Shown here: positions 1 to 8,165 of the stretch, in pieces
Numbering within the stretch: position 1 is the first letter of the stretch
How the letters are laid out: the number at the start of each line of letters is the position of its first letter
Source: Bacteroidales bacterium UBA4284
GTDB taxonomy: Bacteria; Bacteroidota; Bacteroidia; Bacteroidales; UBA932
Assembly: GCA_002395925.1 (NCBI GenBank)
Contig: DGVM01000002.1
Coordinates: forward strand, 9,491-26,938
Direction: 5' to 3'
Length of the DNA: 17,448 nucleotides
Position numbers and translations under genes: made by a program
The notes under the pieces: model-generated
Databases searched by the model: none
The model's input: the letters and a program-made list of their open reading frames with translations, nothing else
What the model was told of the DNA's origin: nothing

Positions 1-70
1 TAGCTCAGTTGGTTAGAGCACCTGACTCATAATCAGGGAGTCGCAGGATCATGCCCTGCAGGGACCACCA
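1..70 (+). tRNA. tRNA with CAU anticodon, 5'-truncated by the window edge; more likely Ile2 than Met
   Basis: The D-arm, anticodon arm (stem 21-25/33-37, loop CTCATAA, anticodon CAT at 28-30), five-base variable loop, T-arm (stem 43-47/55-59) and the 3' acceptor strand with encoded CCA (68-70) are all visible. The seven 5' acceptor bases lie outside the window. From the 3' strand they should read GGTCCCT. A CAU anticodon can be elongator Met or the lysidine-modified Ile2. The implied C4-G69 and C5-G68 pairs resemble E. coli tRNA-Ile2 (GGCCCCT) and not E. coli tRNA-Met, whose pairs there are U-A and A-U. The initiator type is unlikely because position 72 is C and would pair with G1. The T-loop reads ATCATGC instead of the usual TTCRANY. 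I am sure it is a tRNA and only moderately sure of isoleucine. Confidence 0.93.
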
Positions 71-76
71 ATTAGA

Positions 77-101
77 GGCCAGCTGAACAGTTGGCCTTTT
101 T
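77..101 (+). terminator. Rho-independent terminator after the tRNA
   Basis: A nine-pair stem (77-85 with 88-96, one G-U pair, closing on a tight GAAC turn) is followed by five T. It lies seven bases after the tRNA CCA end and right beside the end of the convergent GH3 remnant. It would stop the tRNA transcript. On the minus strand the tract after the stem is not T-rich, so it is a weaker stop for the GH3 side. Confidence 0.8.
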
Positions 102-102
102 G

Positions 103-729
103 CTACTTAAGGAAAAACCGAACGGTTCTTCTTATGTCATCAGAAGCGGCTGCAATCTTTGCTTCAAATTCGCCGGGTTCGGAAACCCAGGTTCCGGCTG
201 TTTCATCGTAGTATTGCAACAGGTCTTCAGATACGTTGAATGTTACTGTTTTCGTCTCTCCCGGAAGCAGATAAACTTTCTCGAATCCCTTCAACTCCTT
301 CTCGGGGCGGTCCAAAGAGCATTCGGCATCAGAAATGTAGAGCTGGACGACTTCCGAGCCTGCAGTCTTGCCTATATTCGTTACAGGCACCCGAATCTGC
401 AATGATCCTTTATTCCTTATGGTGGAGCGGCTGACTTTGGCCTGCCCATATTCAAATTCGGTATAGCTCAGGCCGTGCCCGAATGCAAACAGCGGCTGGA
501 TGCCGTTTTTTTCGTACCACCTGTATCCTACATAGATGCCTTCGTCATAGTCGTTGCGATCGGGATTCGGAAATGCTTTGCCGGCATAATGTGCAGGAGA
601 GTCCCCGAGCTGTTTCGGGAAGGTAAAAGGCAGCTTCCCGGAAGGATTCACGTCACCGAACAGAACGTCTGCAAAGGAACGCCCTGCTTCGGAACCAAGA
701 TACCATGTCTGCAACACGGAAGGCACGGT
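103..729 (-). pseudogene. GH3 beta-glucosidase remnant, C-terminal piece
   Basis: This is the third frame of a broken GH3 gene that spans 103-1925. It encodes the end of the (alpha/beta)6 sandwich domain (VLQTWYLGSEAG, then GDVNPSGKLP), the LFAFGHGLSYT motif, and the C-terminal fibronectin-III-like domain (GSEVVQLYISD, KELKGFEKVYLLPGE) down to a TAG stop at 103-105. No credible start lies near its 5' edge. The reading begins abruptly at a junction at about 727-731, where the middle piece stops making sense. In intact relatives the segment VPxVLQxWYLGSEAG is preceded by roughly 110-140 residues that are missing here, so an internal deletion is inferred. Family assignment is very secure. The piece should have no activity alone. 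Confidence 0.88.
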
Positions 730-1144
730 CCTTTATTCCCTGAAGGATAGAGATTTCATGCTGTACCTTCAAAGAAGCCGCACCGCCTCCGATGGTCATC
801 CTCTTGAGGGCGTTTTCTCCGATTACCGCAATCCTGTGCACGTCTTTCTTGACAGGCAGAAGGCCCCCGTTGTTCTTAAGGAGGACGATACCTGCAGCAC
901 CAACTTTTCTGGCGGTCTCATAATGCTCATCAGAGCATAGTGAGCCGAAAGGCTTGTCCGGGTTCATAGCTGTACGGAAAATCAAACGGAGCACACGACG
1001 GCATTTGTCATCCAACTCATTCATGTCGTATTTTCCTTCCTTCAATCCGGCAAGATATGGATCGGCGAGGTAATAATCAGAATATGATCCTGACGTTCCG
1101 AATTCCATATCCATTCCGGCCTTTACTGCGGCCCCGGTGTCATG
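728..1144 (-). pseudogene. GH3 beta-glucosidase remnant, middle piece
   Basis: This is the second frame of the broken GH3 gene. It begins with HDTGAAVKAGMDMEFG, the segment that follows the SDW nucleophile motif in intact GH3 enzymes, and continues through the end of the barrel domain (YYLADPYLAGLKEG, DDKCRRVLRLIF). It then enters the sandwich domain (GIVLLKNNGGLLPV, IAVIGENAL, GGGAASLKV, ILQGIKD). After IKD (728-730) the frame runs on as unrelated residues to a stop at 653-655, while the homologous protein resumes in another frame. The segment just upstream (the SDW motif) and the one just downstream (the acid/base loop region) are both absent. No start codon fits an independent gene. Calling it a remnant rests on order and frame changes seen directly; the sizes of the losses are inferred from family spacing. 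Confidence 0.87.
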
Positions 1145-1925
1145 TATCGAACCCCCATTCTTCCTTTAGGATCTCACTCAGCAGTTTATGGCTGTGTGAT
1201 GTGTATTCCCCTTCATATTTATTGTAACTGGTCATCAGAGACCATGTTCCTGCGTCTTTTACAGCTGCTTTGAACGCGGGCAGATATATCTCATGCAGGG
1301 CCCTGTCGCTCACATATACGTCCGTTTGGTTGCGGTACGTTTCTTCGTTGTTGAGACAGAAGTGCTTGACACATGCAGATACGCCATTTTTTTGAACATT
1401 CCGTATATACGGTACAACCAGCTGTGAAGCCAGATAAGGATCCTCGCCCAAATACTCATAATTCCGTCCGCACAGAGGTGTGCGGAAAATGTTCACCCCG
1501 GGCCCCAAGATGATGTTTTTTTCTCTGAAGCGGGCCTCCTCGCCAAGAGCCTTGCCGTACTGGCCTGCGAGTTCGCGATCCCATGTTGCAGCAAGAGCTG
1601 TCAATGTTGGGAAAGCGACACATGAATCATTTGTCCAGCCAGCATGATGCCAATCATCCCACAGTATTTCCTGCCTGACTCCGTTTGGACCGTCCGAACA
1701 GGAAATGTCCGGTATGCCTAAGCGTTGAACCCCGGCTGAAGAAAATTTTGACTGTGCATGGAGAATAGAAACCTTTTCCTCAAGGGTCATGCGGGATAAT
1801 GCGTCTTCCACCCGGTCCTCTATAGGAGCACTAAAATCAAGATATACAGGATTTGTTTCAGATTGTCTTGCCGAACAAGCGACAGCCAAACATAGCAATA
1901 AGGGGAAATAGAATCTTGCGGTCAT
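1140..1925 (-). pseudogene. GH3 beta-glucosidase remnant, N-terminal lipoprotein piece
   Basis: This is the first frame of the broken GH3 gene. From the ATG at 1925 it encodes a short signal peptide with a lipobox-like LAVAC cysteine, then the start of the GH3 barrel: LSRMTLEEKVSILHAQ, CSDGPNGVR, GPGVNIFRTPLCGRNYEYLGEDPYLA and the substrate-site motif CVKHFCLNNEE. It ends at LKEEWGFD, then Thr and a TGA stop at 1140-1142. Intact relatives continue from GFD with a segment containing the nucleophile motif SDW. Here only one base separates GFD from the codons for HDT, so about 29 bases are missing and the frame is broken. An ATG at 1946 is in frame, but it overlaps a palindrome and sits too close to the putative promoter, so 1925 is preferred. 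Exo-acting beta-glucosidase was the probable ancestral role. Confidence 0.87.
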
Positions 1926-1941
1926 AACTATTATGATTATG

Positions 1942-1955
1942 GTCATATATATGAC
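1942..1955. promoter_or_regulatory. 14-base perfect palindrome at the GH3 5' end
   Basis: GTCATATATATGAC is a perfect inverted repeat. It overlaps the upstream in-frame ATG of the GH3 gene (1944-1946) and the CGT end of the shared promoter-like element. It may be an operator for a dimeric regulator, or simply AT-rich chance. No second copy was seen in the window. Confidence 0.3.
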
Positions 1956-1980
1956 GGATGAATGGCGTAGAGTGATTAAC
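1953..1980 (-). promoter_or_regulatory. Shared promoter-like element upstream of the GH3 gene (copy 1)
   Basis: Read on the minus strand this has GTTAAT (1980-1975), nine bases, CCATT (1965-1961), three bases, then CGTC (1956-1953). Over 27 aligned bases from GTTAAT to CGT it matches the copy at 10162-10188 at 22 positions. With CGTC taken as an ECF-type -10, transcription would start near 1945 and leave a leader of about 20 bases before the ATG at 1925. That also argues against the ATG at 1946. The ECF promoter role is an inference. Confidence 0.6.
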
Positions 1981-2041
1981 CGGCAGCAGGTTTTTATTGG
2001 CCTTTCGTGGATGTCGAAAAGAAATTCCTTGTCCTTGATTA

Positions 2042-2067
2042 GTTAATTTATGTCCATTATGCGTATA
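2042..2067 (+). promoter_or_regulatory. Shared promoter-like element upstream of susC (copy 2)
   Basis: It contains GTTAAT (2042-2047), CCATT (2054-2058) and GCGTATA (2061-2067), in the same order as the other two copies but with tighter spacing: six and two bases instead of nine and three. At the spacing used by the other copies, the hexamer upstream of CGTATA would be ATTAGT (2038-2043). The CGTA ends 25 bases before the susC ATG, giving an expected leader of about 17 bases. No TAnnTTTG box was found in this intergenic region on the susC strand. Confidence 0.55.
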
Positions 2068-2089
2068 ATTGTTGTAAACCCAATCTAAT

Positions 2090-5000
2090 ATGAGAAAATG
2101 CTTTGTAATACTGGTGGCATTGGCTGTATCTATGTCGCTCCAGGCGCAGAATCTGACGGTGAAGTTTGACAACTGCACTGTTGAGAAGGCTATGGAGCTA
2201 TTGAAGATCCATGGCATCAGTTTCGTTTTGAAGAGCGATTGCGTTGACCTCGGCACTCGAGTTTCAGCATCATTTGAAAATGCCCCGTTGGAAGATATTG
2301 TCAAGAAGATATTCCAGGGACAGAATGTGGCGTGGACAGTCAATGACAACGCTGTCGTTGTCTCGAATAAACCGCAGAATGCTGACAGCAAGCAGAAGAC
2401 AGCCCCCCAGTTGTATACAACAGGTAGAATTCTGGATGCAAAAGGGGGTTCCATCATCGGGGCCAGCGTTTTCATTCAGGGCACAAATACAGGAACCATA
2501 TCAGATAATGACGGGCATTTCTCCATTCCGGTTACTAAGGAGAGCCTCCTCAATGTATCATGTATAGGTTTCACCAGCCAGATTGTTCAAGTAAAACCCG
2601 GAATGGACTACGTAATTGTCTTGGAGGAGGATAAAGAATATCTGGATGAAGTCGTGGTCATCGGATTTGGCTCTCAGAAGAAGGTCAATCTGACCGGATC
2701 CGTGGCAACCGTTTCCAATAAAGATATTATTCAGAGACCGGTTCAGAGTGCCACTCAAGCTCTTCAGGGATTGGTGGCCGGATTGAACATATCGCAGTCC
2801 AGCGGACTTCTGGATTCAACGCCATCAATGGATATACGAGGTATCGGAACGATTGGCGAGGGCTCAAATGCCTCGCCTCTTGTGCTGATTGATGGTGCAG
2901 AGGGAAACCTCAATACGATTAATCCGCAGGATATTGAGAGTATCTCGGTCCTTAAGGACGCAGCCGCATCATCCATATACGGATCCCGTGCCCCTTTCGG
3001 AGTCATACTCATTTCGACCAAATCCGGAGGGAACGGAAAGCCCTCTGTGAACTACAACAACACTTTTCGCTGGTCCAGTCCGACCTTTTGGCCAAGAATC
3101 CTGAACTCGTATGATTTCGTGACTCTTGCCAACGATGCCTGTCGCAACTCAAATGTGGCGGACTTCTTCAATCCAGACCAGGTTAATCGCATCAAGCAAT
3201 ATATTGACGGTAAGATCACTACGGTTTCGATTCAGAACCCCGACAACCCTAAATACTGGGCTGACGGCTATCTTCAGGCCAATGCGAACGTCAATTGCTT
3301 CAAGGAGTATTTCAAGAATAACTCATTCTCGCAGGAACATAATGTGAGCATGAGCGGCGGTAACGAGAAGTATTCATTCTACATGTCCATGGGATGGCTT
3401 GACCAGCATGGCCTTCTTTCCGTTACCGATGACATTTACAGGCGTTTTACGCCTACGGCAAAAATCAACGCGAAGCTGACCGAATGGATGACCGCCAATT
3501 ATTCATTCCGGTACAACAGGACCACTTACGGCCGCCCGATATACCTTACGTCATCTCTCTTTGCCGACTGGGCACGCCAAAGCTGGCCTGAAGTTCCCGC
3601 GTATGACGATAACGGATATATCTATATGGACAATGAGCAGTTGCAGCTGATGGTCAATGGTGGCCGTTCCAATGAGGTCACCGACAATCTTAACCATCAT
3701 TTCGCGTTGACGCTCGAGCCGGTCAAGAACTGGGTAACTAACGCAGAACTGAACTATACATCCCAGAACTACACTCAGCACATGACAAGGCTGATGACTT
3801 ATGCCCATGATTACAATGGAGACGCGTTCGTCAGGAACGGAGAAAGTTTTGTTCAGGATAACAACGTGAAATATAATTACTTGACCCTCAATGTGTATTC
3901 CTCATATAATCTTTCCCTCGAGAAGAACAATTTCAAGTTCATGGCTGGAATGCAGTATGAGGATTACTTCACCAGCAATTCCGGAACGAAGAGGGTTGGC
4001 GTCATCAGTGAGGACCTCGCCGTGATGAACCTTACTACCGGTTATACTTATTCCGGACGGTATGTGGAGCCAAGCGTCTGGGGCAGCGATGCGAGCTGGG
4101 CAACAGCCGGTTATTTTGCCAGATTCAACTATGACTATGACGGCCGGTATCTATTTGAATCAAATATCCGATACGATGGATCATCGCGTTTCCGCGCGGC
4201 GAACCGCTGGAACTGGTTCCCGTCGTTCTCTGCCGGATGGAATGTCGCGAAGGAACCTTTTTGGAAAGGACTCACCAAATATGTAAACACCTTGAAGTTC
4301 AGGGCTTCGTATGGTTCGCTCGGTAATCAGAACACGGGAAACTGGTATCCAACCTATCAGACAATGGGCGTGTATATCAATAATGGCGCCTGGCTCCAGA
4401 ACGGAAAGGCGACCAATACCGCCTATTCTCCCGAGCTGATCAGTTCGTCATTTACATGGGAGACTGTACGCACATATAACGTCGGCTTTGATTTCGGTGC
4501 GTTCAACAACCGCCTGACCGGTTCGCTGGAATCTTTCTCAAGACAGACCACCGATATGGTGGGTCCGGCACAGGAGCTTCCGGCCGTTCTGGGAGCCAAT
4601 GTCCCGAGCACCAATAACACTGACCTTCGCACCTATGGATTCGACTTTGAAATCCAGTGGAAAGACCAACTGAAATGCGGCGTACTCTATGGTATCAGGT
4701 TTGTCCTTTCAGACAGCCAGACAGAGATCCTTAAATACCCGAATGAGTCGAAGCTCCTGATGACCAATATGATTTACTCATATTATCCGGGCAGCCATGT
4801 CGGTGATTTCTGGGGATTGCAGACGCTCGGCATTGCAAAGACAGACCAGGAGATGAAGGCACATCTCGCCACCTTGCCCCATGGCGGACAGTCATGGCTC
4901 GGCACTGACTGGAGGGCCGGTGACATCATGTATGCAGACTTGGACGGCAATGGCGTCATCTCCATGGAATCCGGCACTCTGGATGACCATGGCGACCTGA

Positions 5001-5533
5001 TAAAGCTTGGCAATGATCAGCCCAGGTTCCTGTTCGGTCTTGATCTGACCGCTGCATGGAAAGGTTTTGATTTCAGGGCTTTCTTCCAAGGAGTAGGAAA
5101 GAGGGACTTCTGGCCCGGTTACGTTGCTTTCTGGGCTTCAAGCAACCAGAATATATGGTATATGCTTGGCTTCGAGGAGCATCTTGACTATTTCCGCAAC
5201 AGGCCCTCTGGCAATCTTGACGTGAATCTTGATTCATATTATCCCCGTCCCCTGCTTAATGCGAAGAACCAATACATGCAGACAAAATATGTTCAGGATG
5301 CATCCTACATACGTTTGAAGAATCTTACATTCGGTTATACACTTCCCCAAAAGGTGACTAAGAGTTTCAAGGTCTCCAACCTGCGTCTGTTCTTTACAGG
5401 TGAGAACCTCTGGACAGGTACAAAGCTGTCCACAGTGTTTGACCCTGAAGGAATCAACGGAAACGATCTGATCAGCGGCATCGGATATCCTATCCATAAA
5501 ACATGGGCCTGCGGTCTGACAATAACCCTCTAA
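2090..5533 (+). CDS. SusC/RagA-family TonB-dependent outer-membrane receptor with STN signalling domain
   Basis: This 1147-residue protein is an outer-membrane importer for glycan oligomers, powered by TonB and paired with SusD. In order: signal peptide (about 1-20, ending LQAQ), STN domain (about 22-95, LTVKFDNCTVEKAMELL onward), carboxypeptidase-like beta-sandwich (about 110-180, GRILDAKGGSIIGASVFIQG), a TonB-box-like EVVVIGFG at about 187, plug domain (VNLTGSVATV to GVILISTKSG) and a long beta-barrel ending in the aromatic/hydrophobic strand ACGLTITL. The STN domain is found in transducing receptors that talk to FecR-type anti-sigma factors, and one is encoded downstream (8159-9040), so this receptor probably senses as well as transports. 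The gene is divergent from the broken GH3 gene and lies 16 bases upstream of susD. A promoter-like element shared with two other genes precedes it. The length is typical for STN-bearing members. Confidence 0.96.
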   Translation: MRKCFVILVALAVSMSLQAQNLTVKFDNCTVEKAMELLKIHGISFVLKSDCVDLGTRVSASFENAPLEDIVKKIFQGQNVAWTVNDNAVVVSNKPQNADSKQKTAPQLYTTGRILDAKGGSIIGASVFIQGTNTGTISDNDGHFSIPVTKESLLNVSCIGFTSQIVQVKPGMDYVIVLEEDKEYLDEVVVIGFGSQKKVNLTGSVATVSNKDIIQRPVQSATQALQGLVAGLNISQSSGLLDSTPSMDIRGIGTIGEGSNASPLVLIDGAEGNLNTINPQDIESISVLKDAAASSIYGSRAPFGVILISTKSGGNGKPSVNYNNTFRWSSPTFWPRILNSYDFVTLANDACRNSNVADFFNPDQVNRIKQYIDGKITTVSIQNPDNPKYWADGYLQANANVNCFKEYFKNNSFSQEHNVSMSGGNEKYSFYMSMGWLDQHGLLSVTDDIYRRFTPTAKINAKLTEWMTANYSFRYNRTTYGRPIYLTSSLFADWARQSWPEVPAYDDNGYIYMDNEQLQLMVNGGRSNEVTDNLNHHFALTLEPVKNWVTNAELNYTSQNYTQHMTRLMTYAHDYNGDAFVRNGESFVQDNNVKYNYLTLNVYSSYNLSLEKNNFKFMAGMQYEDYFTSNSGTKRVGVISEDLAVMNLTTGYTYSGRYVEPSVWGSDASWATAGYFARFNYDYDGRYLFESNIRYDGSSRFRAANRWNWFPSFSAGWNVAKEPFWKGLTKYVNTLKFRASYGSLGNQNTGNWYPTYQTMGVYINNGAWLQNGKATNTAYSPELISSSFTWETVRTYNVGFDFGAFNNRLTGSLESFSRQTTDMVGPAQELPAVLGANVPSTNNTDLRTYGFDFEIQWKDQLKCGVLYGIRFVLSDSQTEILKYPNESKLLMTNMIYSYYPGSHVGDFWGLQTLGIAKTDQEMKAHLATLPHGGQSWLGTDWRAGDIMYADLDGNGVISMESGTLDDHGDLIKLGNDQPRFLFGLDLTAAWKGFDFRAFFQGVGKRDFWPGYVAFWASSNQNIWYMLGFEEHLDYFRNRPSGNLDVNLDSYYPRPLLNAKNQYMQTKYVQDASYIRLKNLTFGYTLPQKVTKSFKVSNLRLFFTGENLWTGTKLSTVFDPEGINGNDLISGIGYPIHKTWACGLTITL

Positions 5534-5549
5534 ATCATCCGACGACAAT

Positions 5550-7520
5550 ATGAACAGATATATCAAATTATTCCTGGCATCTTCGGTGCTCTTTGTATCT
5601 TGCAACAGTTTGTTGGACAAGGAACCGACCTCACAGATTGCTCCTGAGAAGTACCTTGACGAGGCCTCTCAGCTGGGTTATTATGCAAATGGGCTGTACA
5701 CGAATATCCTTCCGTCACATTCCAACTACAACCTTACCTTTGTCAAGGATCAGTATACTGACAATCAGGCATACATGACTCCCAGCACGAAATATATCAA
5801 GGGGTCCTGGACCGTCCCCAACAACGGGGCTTGGTATTTCAAGAACATCTACGACTGCAACTACTTCCTTGAGAGGGTCCTTCCAAAGTTTGAAGCAGGC
5901 CAGATTTCCGGGAGCACGGCAGAAATCCGCCAATACATAGGCGAGATTTACTTATTGCGCGCATATGAGTACTTCGTGCGCTATCAGCAGTATGGGGACT
6001 TCCCGATTGTTAAGACCACTCTTCCTGACGATCAGGAGGTTCTGACTGAAGCGAGCAAGCGTTCACCACGCAACGAGGTCGCCAGGTTCATTCTTTCCGA
6101 CCTTGACAAGGCCCTGGAACTTATGCCCGAAAACTTTGAATCGCGTCGGACAAGAATCAACAGAGACTGCGCGCTTCTTCTCAAGTCCAGGGTGGCACTT
6201 TATGAAGGCACGTTCCTGAAATATTTCAAGGGCACGGCATTCGTGCCTCTGGGGCAGGATTGGCCCGGTAGCAAGAAAGAGTATAACTCATCTTATTCAT
6301 ACCCTTCAGGCAGTATTGATGACGAGATATCATGGTTCCTTGACCAGGCCATAGAGTCATCAGCACTTGTCGCTGACAAAGTATCATTGACAAGCAACAG
6401 CGGAACTGTTCAGCAAAGCGCAGACGAAGCCGCCAATCCGTATATGGACATGTTCTCCGATACGGACCTTTCGGGTTATCCCGAGGTCCTTCTCTGGAGG
6501 CAGTACGACCAGGGACTGGGATTTACGAACGGCTGTGGCGAGTGGGGCAACAGGGGGAATCTCGGCGCCGGCCTGACAAGAGGAATGGTTGACGGCTTCC
6601 TGATGGCAAACGGTCTTCCTATATATGCCGAGGGAAGCGGTTACCATGGCGATGATTATATTGCCGACGTAAGGAAGGAACGTGATGGCAGACTCTTCAT
6701 ATTCCTCAAGGAACCCGGACAGAAGAATAGCATTGATGAGTATGAGGGTGCATCCCAGGCAGTATCTGTTGAGCCTTATCCAAACCTGTTCGGTTCGGAT
6801 TTCTCAAGGGTATATTCCACCGGTTACACTATCAGAAAAGGCAATCCTCTCCATCAGATCCATTTGGTCGGCATAGCCGGATCATACGTTGCATCCATCA
6901 CGTTCAGGGGCGTTGAAGCACTGCTGAACTACATGGAGGCATATTATGAGCGCTACGGTTCCCTTGATTCGAAGGCTACTGGTTATTGGGAAGCCATTCG
7001 CCAAAGAGCCAATGTGGATACTGATTTCAAGAAGACAATACAAGCCACTGACATGAACGTTGAAGCATTGAATGACTGGGGCGCATATTCCGGCGGAAAA
7101 TTGATAGATCCTACGCTTTACAACATCCGCAGGGAGCGCAGATGCGAACTCATGGCAGAGGGCCTCCGAGAAATGGATCTGCAGAGATGGCGTGCCATGG
7201 ATCAACTTATTGACAACCCATATCATATCGAAGGATTCAAGATCTGGGGACAGATGAAGGGATGGTACGGCTCCCAGCTTAAGTATGGCACACAGGATGC
7301 AAACGTCTCGTCTCCTTCAAGAAGCAAGTACCTGAGACCCTATGAGAAGTCAGAGATGAGCGAAGCGTATGAGGGCCTGACTTTCTCAATGGCGCATTAC
7401 CTGCAGCCGATCAGTGTCCAGGAAATGATATTGACGTCGGAGAACGGTACTGTTTCAGGCTCTGTCATATATCAGAATCCATACTGGCCTGAGGACGCTG
7501 GGCAGGCTGCCCTGAGGTAA
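5550..7520 (+). CDS. SusD/RagB-family glycan-binding outer-membrane lipoprotein
   Basis: This 656-residue partner of the preceding SusC forms the lid that captures oligosaccharides on the cell surface. It starts with a lipoprotein signal peptide (lipobox FVSC, Cys18), followed by the SusD N-terminal signature (LLDKEPTSQIAPEKYLDEASQ), TPR-like helices (GEIYLLRAYEYFVRYQQYGDFPIV, SDLDKALELMPEN) and the typical C-terminal block (IRRERRCELMAEGLREMDLQRW). It is longer than the roughly 500-600 residues usual for the family, with an extended middle and C-terminus. It sits 16 bases after susC and is almost certainly co-transcribed with it. The ligand cannot be read from the sequence. Confidence 0.95.
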   Translation: MNRYIKLFLASSVLFVSCNSLLDKEPTSQIAPEKYLDEASQLGYYANGLYTNILPSHSNYNLTFVKDQYTDNQAYMTPSTKYIKGSWTVPNNGAWYFKNIYDCNYFLERVLPKFEAGQISGSTAEIRQYIGEIYLLRAYEYFVRYQQYGDFPIVKTTLPDDQEVLTEASKRSPRNEVARFILSDLDKALELMPENFESRRTRINRDCALLLKSRVALYEGTFLKYFKGTAFVPLGQDWPGSKKEYNSSYSYPSGSIDDEISWFLDQAIESSALVADKVSLTSNSGTVQQSADEAANPYMDMFSDTDLSGYPEVLLWRQYDQGLGFTNGCGEWGNRGNLGAGLTRGMVDGFLMANGLPIYAEGSGYHGDDYIADVRKERDGRLFIFLKEPGQKNSIDEYEGASQAVSVEPYPNLFGSDFSRVYSTGYTIRKGNPLHQIHLVGIAGSYVASITFRGVEALLNYMEAYYERYGSLDSKATGYWEAIRQRANVDTDFKKTIQATDMNVEALNDWGAYSGGKLIDPTLYNIRRERRCELMAEGLREMDLQRWRAMDQLIDNPYHIEGFKIWGQMKGWYGSQLKYGTQDANVSSPSRSKYLRPYEKSEMSEAYEGLTFSMAHYLQPISVQEMILTSENGTVSGSVIYQNPYWPEDAGQAALR

Positions 7521-7565
7521 TATTTATGCCTTTGATTGTCAATTATCGATTATCGGAGCTCTTTG

Positions 7566-7573
7566 TATCTTTG
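7566..7573 (+). promoter_or_regulatory. Bacteroidota housekeeping -7 promoter box (TATCTTTG)
   Basis: This is a perfect match to the TAnnTTTG -7 consensus of the primary sigma factor in Bacteroides. It lies 25 bases before the ATG at 7599, so it gives a short leader and supports that start for the sigma gene. No clear TTTG was found at the expected -33 position. A tandem ATTATCG repeat (7542-7555) lies there instead. The three-copy element seen upstream of GH3, susC and the five-module gene is absent here. Confidence 0.65.
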
Positions 7574-7598
7574 CATAACTGACAGTCAAAGAAAAAAT

Positions 7599-8165
7599 AT
7601 GGATATCCGCCACGACATAGCCGCTATCGCTGCCGGGAGCATAAAGGCTTTCGAGAAGCTGTATGTAGCGTATTACAACAAGGTGCTGACCTATACATCC
7701 ATTCTGCTTCAGGATTCTGACAAGTCGAAGGATGTCACTCAGGATGTGTTCCTGAAGTTGTGGCGTAACCGGGACAGGCTCAAGGAAGACGGACAGCTGG
7801 ACTCCTACATCTATATAACAGCCAGGAGGGCTGTGCTGGATGTCTTCAGAGAAGAAGGATATGCCGTCAGGTACCAGGAATGGGCGAAATCGAAACATGT
7901 GGAAGAGTCGCCGGACGCTTATTGCCTGAAGGAAATTGAATCGATCGCGGCAAGCGTGATAGACGAAATGCCGCCCAGGAGGAAAGAAATCTTCGTAATG
8001 AGCAGGGTGGAAGGACTGCAAGCCAAGGAAATTGCCGAAAAGCTTGGTCTGAGTGTACATACAGTTAACAAACATATAGCGTTGGCCTTGTCAACGCTGA
8101 AAGAGAAGATGGGTGATTACCTGCCCATTGCATTGGCCTTATTATTAATTGACAGAATATGGTAG
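7599..8165 (+). CDS. ECF (RpoE/FecI-like) RNA polymerase sigma factor
   Basis: This 188-residue extracytoplasmic-function sigma factor directs RNA polymerase to a small set of promoters when freed from its anti-sigma. Region 2 (about 18-85) includes DVTQDVFLKLW at 45-55 and YIYITARRAVLDVF. Region 4 (about 122-172) carries the helix-turn-helix GLQAKEIAEKLGLSVHTVNK at about 139-158. The C-terminal tail (about 174-188) is hydrophobic, which is common in Bacteroidota members. A TTG at 7536 also opens the frame, but it lies upstream of the -7 box at 7566, so the ATG at 7599 is chosen. Its stop overlaps the start of the anti-sigma gene by seven bases, implying translational coupling. Its likely targets are the susC, five-module and GH3 promoters in this window (inference). 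Confidence 0.95.
   Translation: MDIRHDIAAIAAGSIKAFEKLYVAYYNKVLTYTSILLQDSDKSKDVTQDVFLKLWRNRDRLKEDGQLDSYIYITARRAVLDVFREEGYAVRYQEWAKSKHVEESPDAYCLKEIESIAASVIDEMPPRRKEIFVMSRVEGLQAKEIAEKLGLSVHTVNKHIALALSTLKEKMGDYLPIALALLLIDRIW

Noticed and set aside
1..70. tRNA 3' end as an integration site for a mobile PUL island
   Set aside because: No second copy of the tRNA 3' end, no integrase and no transposase were seen in the window. The right-hand border is a ribosomal-protein operon.
103..1925. Programmed frameshifting to join the three GH3 frames
   Set aside because: Sequence is missing at both junctions (a short motif and a large domain part), so slippage could not restore a complete enzyme. Deletion fits better.
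1926..1946. ATG at 1946 as the GH3 start
   Set aside because: It adds MTIIIIV before a good signal peptide, sits inside a palindrome and within about ten bases of the -10-like CGTC. The ATG at 1925 gives a normal leader.
7536..7598. Upstream TTG start for the sigma factor adding 21 residues
   Set aside because: It lies upstream of the TATCTTTG box, so the main transcript would not include it, and the added residues do not look like part of the family. The ATG at 7599 fits both points.
7539..8075. 178-codon minus-strand open frame opposite the sigma factor
   Set aside because: It covers the sigma gene and its promoter, has no recognisable domain and no separate promoter.
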